Source: Acidobacteriota bacterium (lineage in GTDB: Bacteria > Acidobacteriota > Terriglobia > Acidiferrales > UBA7541). From it: 6,522 nt of DNA. The DNA lies in the NCBI GenBank assembly GCA_003161495.1, contig PMOP01000400.1, forward strand, positions 1 to 6,522. The letters are read 5' to 3'. The position numbers and the translations under genes are program-made. The notes below the pieces were generated by a model, which was not told the DNA's origin, ran no database searches, and worked only from the letters and a program-made list of their open reading frames with translations. Shown here piece after piece: positions 4,981-6,522 of the stretch. The number at the start of each line of letters is the position of its first letter. Positions within the stretch are counted from its first letter, which is position 1.

Positions 4981-5092
4981 GCGGGTTCTTGGTTTTATTT
5001 CTCGTGCCTAGGTCAGGATAACTGCAATAAAAACCCCGCCCTTCCAACACCAAAGGACGGGGCACCCCAAATTCAAATCCCCGCAAAGCCCA
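4981..5092 (+). repeat. Dispersed intergenic repeat, copy B (longest)
   Basis: Bases 4981-5060 match copy A (3625-3704), and 5028-5092 match copy C (2763-2829), so the full element is at least 112 bases. It sits between convergent genes: the zinc-ribbon/HEPN gene ends at 4925 on plus, and the membrane-protein gene ends at 5111 on minus. It contains the near-perfect hairpin CCCCGCCCTT/AAGGACGGGG. Together with copy A it brackets the HEPN gene as direct repeats. Reading frames crossing it are not credible genes. Confidence 0.78.
5025..5062 (-). terminator. Intrinsic terminator of the membrane-protein gene
   Basis: On the minus strand the RNA reads CCCCGUCCUU, a 9-base loop, AAGGGCGGGG, then UUUUUAUUG. 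All ten stem pairs form, one of them G-U, and a five-U run follows at once. It lies about 50 bases after the stop codon at 5111-5113. On the plus strand the stem has a C-A mismatch and no T-run, so it works in one direction only. Confidence 0.85.
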
Positions 5093-5110
5093 GGCCACCC
5101 GACATGAAAT

Positions 5111-6010
5111 TCATTTCCTGGCCGTATCTTTTGTCCACATACTGCTTCTATCGTCCAAACTGCTTCCATTGGGGACCACATCTCCCTCGTATTTGTAAGT
5201 TGTTTGTCCACCTTCGTCTGAGTAGGTAGCATTTATGATGACGGCTAGTTTGTTGGTCCCGCCTATGAATCCAATTTGTTGTTGGGGATTCGGCGTAGCA
5301 TCAAAATGAAGGATGAAATTAAAGGGCGATGGAGCGAATGCGACCTCTCGCGTATCAATTGACCCTGGGATCGGCTCTCCATTTGATCTTATATCGGAGA
5401 CTAAGTGAACGTTCACCCCCACGGTAGAAGTGTTTATAAGAGTGATTGTGATTTTAATCTCTCTTGTCGTCGTATCTTGCGTCACCTGACTGCCTGACGC
5501 AACAATAATTGGATGCGATGAAGGCATGGGTTTGGGGACTGGCGTGTTTGACGGAGTCGCGGGATGTGCCTTTGGCGACCTTGCTGGGGCGGGGGGTATT
5601 AACTTCTTATCAGAATTTGGAAAAAAAGTCGGATTTGATGGCGGTTCCGTATACATCGGCGGTTCAAACACCAACGGCATAGGATAAAGGCGGTCTTGTA
5701 GTTCCACAGGCGGCCAAGTAGTCACAGCAAGAATTGAAACTAAAAAACTAATTATCAGAATTGCAAAGAAAAAGCGAAGAACACTGAATTCCTGCGATAC
5801 TCCAGTTTCTTCTAAGATGTTCAAGTTCCAAGATCGCTCTTTCACCCAATTCAAATCGGTTGCAATGAGAACCAAGCTAATGCCTACAGCAAGCCATAAA
5901 GCGCCGCGGACCAAAAGTTGCTTCGGGTCTAACAGGACAAGTAAAATGCCCACCACTATGCCGACCCAAATCCCCACGCGCGCTTCCTTTGAAAGAGACA
6001 CCGTGCCCAC
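5111..6010 (-). CDS. Membrane protein with three TM segments and a beta-rich C-terminal domain
   Basis: I do not recognise this protein of about 299 residues. Counting from GTG 6010, hydrophobic segments lie at about 12-28 (VGIWVGIVVGILLVLL), 33-51 (LLVRGALWLAVGISLVLI) and 77-97 (FFFAILIISFLVSILAV). A proline-rich linker follows at about 100-167 (EPPMYTEPPSN, PAPARSPKAHPATP, PVPKPMP). Residues 168-280 are rich in beta-branched residues (REIKITITLINTSTVGVNVHL), like an Ig-type or CARDB-like sandwich. The likely layout is a membrane anchor, a stalk and a sensing or binding domain outside the cytoplasm; this is inference. GTG 6010 is chosen because GGAGG lies 8 bases upstream, whereas GTG 6019 overlaps that site. 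The gene is the most A+T-rich in the window. A strong terminator follows. Confidence 0.8.
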   Translation of the reverse strand: MGTVSLSKEARVGIWVGIVVGILLVLLDPKQLLVRGALWLAVGISLVLIATDLNWVKERSWNLNILEETGVSQEFSVLRFFFAILIISFLVSILAVTTWPPVELQDRLYPMPLVFEPPMYTEPPSNPTFFPNSDKKLIPPAPARSPKAHPATPSNTPVPKPMPSSHPIIVASGSQVTQDTTTREIKITITLINTSTVGVNVHLVSDIRSNGEPIPGSIDTREVAFAPSPFNFILHFDATPNPQQQIGFIGGTNKLAVIINATYSDEGGQTTYKYEGDVVPNGSSLDDRSSMWTKDTARK

Positions 6011-6018
6011 ATCATACA

Positions 6019-6027
6019 CCTCCCCCT
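6019..6027 (-). promoter_or_regulatory. Ribosome binding site deciding the GTG start at 6010
   Basis: On the minus strand AGGGGGAGG spans 6027-6019, and the GGAGG core ends 8 bases before GTG 6010-6008. The in-frame GTG at 6019-6017 would overlap the site itself and is rejected as the start. Confidence 0.65.
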
Positions 6028-6160
6028 ACACAAGATATTTCATCGCATACATATCTCACCTGTACTAATTCAGTTGGAAGAGATCGCTGAGTGATGGCCG
6101 AGCTATAGGGGAAAGCTTCTACTTCCGGACCGTTCTCCCGCTGCCAAAATACCGCAACGT

Positions 6161-6189
6161 TTGTTATGCTGGAATCGGAACGATTTAAT
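6161..6189 (+). promoter_or_regulatory. Candidate sigma70-like promoter antisense to uvrA
   Basis: TTGTTA (6161-6166), a 17-base spacer and TTTAAT (6184-6189) point rightward into the 3' end of uvrA, with four of six and five of six consensus matches. No plus-strand gene follows within the window. It may be chance in A+T-rich spacer DNA. The rest of the spacer 6028-6210 shows no gene, RNA or clear terminator for uvrA. Confidence 0.25.
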
Positions 6190-6210
6190 CATACGAATTA
6201 GCATTGAGAT

Positions 6211-6522
6211 CTACGCGTGATTTCCATTCACCCCATTTAACACCCGCGCCAGCACCTGCCCCGTATACGATTTTTTCACTTTGGCAACCTGCTCGGGCGT
6301 GCCTTGCGCTACGATGCGGCCGCCGCCTTCACCGCCTTCGGGGCCTAGATCGATGATCCAGTCGGCTTGCTTGATTACGTCGAGGTGGTGTTCGATGACG
6401 AGGACGGTGTTGCCGAGGTCGGCGAGGCGGTTCAGGACGTCGAGGAGTTTTTTTACGTCGTCGAAGTGCAGGCCTGTGGTGGGCTCGTCCAGGATGTAGA
6501 GGGTGCGGCCGGTCTGGCGTTT
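6211..6522 (-). CDS. uvrA: UvrA, excinuclease ABC subunit A, C-terminal 103 residues
   Basis: On the minus strand this encodes the end of UvrA, the ATP-driven damage-recognition subunit of UvrABC nucleotide excision repair. Counting from the window edge, the Walker B segment LYILDEP is at 8-14, the D-loop TTGLHFDD at 15-22, and the His switch [10 protein letters not shown] at 41-50. The UvrA-specific stretch [27 protein letters not shown] is at 53-79, then SYTGQVL. These belong to the second ABC ATPase domain of a protein of about 950 residues. The stop (TAG) is the complement of 6211-6213, and the tail NGVNGNHA is normal length. Most of the gene lies to the right of the window. It is a resident housekeeping gene marking the right boundary of the accessory region. 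Confidence 0.97.
   Translation of the reverse strand, partial: KRQTGRTLYILDEPTTGLHFDDVKKLLDVLNRLADLGNTVLVIEHHLDVIKQADWIIDLGPEGGEGGGRIVAQGTPEQVAKVKKSYTGQVLARVLNGVNGNHA

Noticed and set aside
3625..5092. True integron attC sites flanking the HEPN gene
   Set aside because: I could not find a matching RYYYAAC/GTTRRRY core pair or an integrase. The cassette idea is kept as a hypothesis and not annotated as attC.
5008..5232. 74-residue minus-strand frame across repeat copy B
   Set aside because: It runs through a terminator hairpin and overlaps the 3' end of the membrane-protein gene. Its Trp/Cys/Gly-rich product is typical of translated repeats.
6033..6056. Inverted repeat AGATAT-12-ATATCT upstream of the membrane-protein gene
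   Set aside because: The six-base A+T-rich arms are too common in this low-G+C stretch to call a regulator site, and there is no nearby regulator gene.
6281..6499. Plus-strand frame opposite uvrA
   Set aside because: It is a Ser/Pro/Arg-rich shadow of the highly conserved uvrA minus-strand sequence.

Overview
The window looks like a bacterial chromosomal segment in which an accessory stretch rich in toxin-antitoxin (TA) genes lies between two ordinary cellular genes. A truncated short-chain dehydrogenase (SDR) is at the left edge, and the C-terminal end of the repair ATPase UvrA, on the minus strand, is at the right edge. Gene style, mixed ATG/GTG/TTG starts, Shine-Dalgarno use and the wording of the UvrA tail suggest an environmental Gram-negative lineage. 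Acidobacteriota is my best guess, but it is an impression and not proof. Base composition falls across the window. Three sampled 60-base rows give 42 G+C in the SDR gene (row 61), 30 in the zinc-ribbon gene (row 4381) and 24 in the membrane-protein gene (row 5701). A uvrA row (6421) returns to 36.

Left block (1-2154): the SDR tail is followed by a palindromic operator-like region and a Phd-type antitoxin overlapping a zeta/COG4185-type kinase toxin by 8 bases. Next comes a second operator-like palindrome and a VapB/VapC (ribbon-helix-helix/PIN) pair overlapping by 35 bases.

Middle block (2155-3728): a decayed 3' end of a hicA gene (minus strand) precedes an NTF2/SnoaL-like gene. Then comes an intact hicB-hicA operon on the minus strand, and a divergent 54-residue protein resembling the tail of a RelB/ParD-type antitoxin with no toxin beside it. 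Within 3.2 kb there are thus three complete TA pairs, one TA relic and one possible orphan antitoxin.

Right block (3729-6210): a 398-residue protein with two CxxC-x12-CxxC zinc ribbons and a C-terminal HEPN-type RHxxxH motif, the best candidate here for an undescribed RNase or defence factor. It is bracketed by two direct copies of an intergenic repeat of at least 80 bp (about 79% identical, no gaps). A partial third copy follows the SnoaL-like gene. The copy near 5030 doubles as a strong intrinsic terminator for the convergent membrane-protein gene, which encodes three N-terminal TM segments, a proline-rich linker and a beta-rich tail.

Working model (inference): the interval between the SDR gene and uvrA accumulates TA and defence-like modules. 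The same-orientation repeats mark module boundaries, either as markers of past recombination or as a genome-wide terminator-type repeat.
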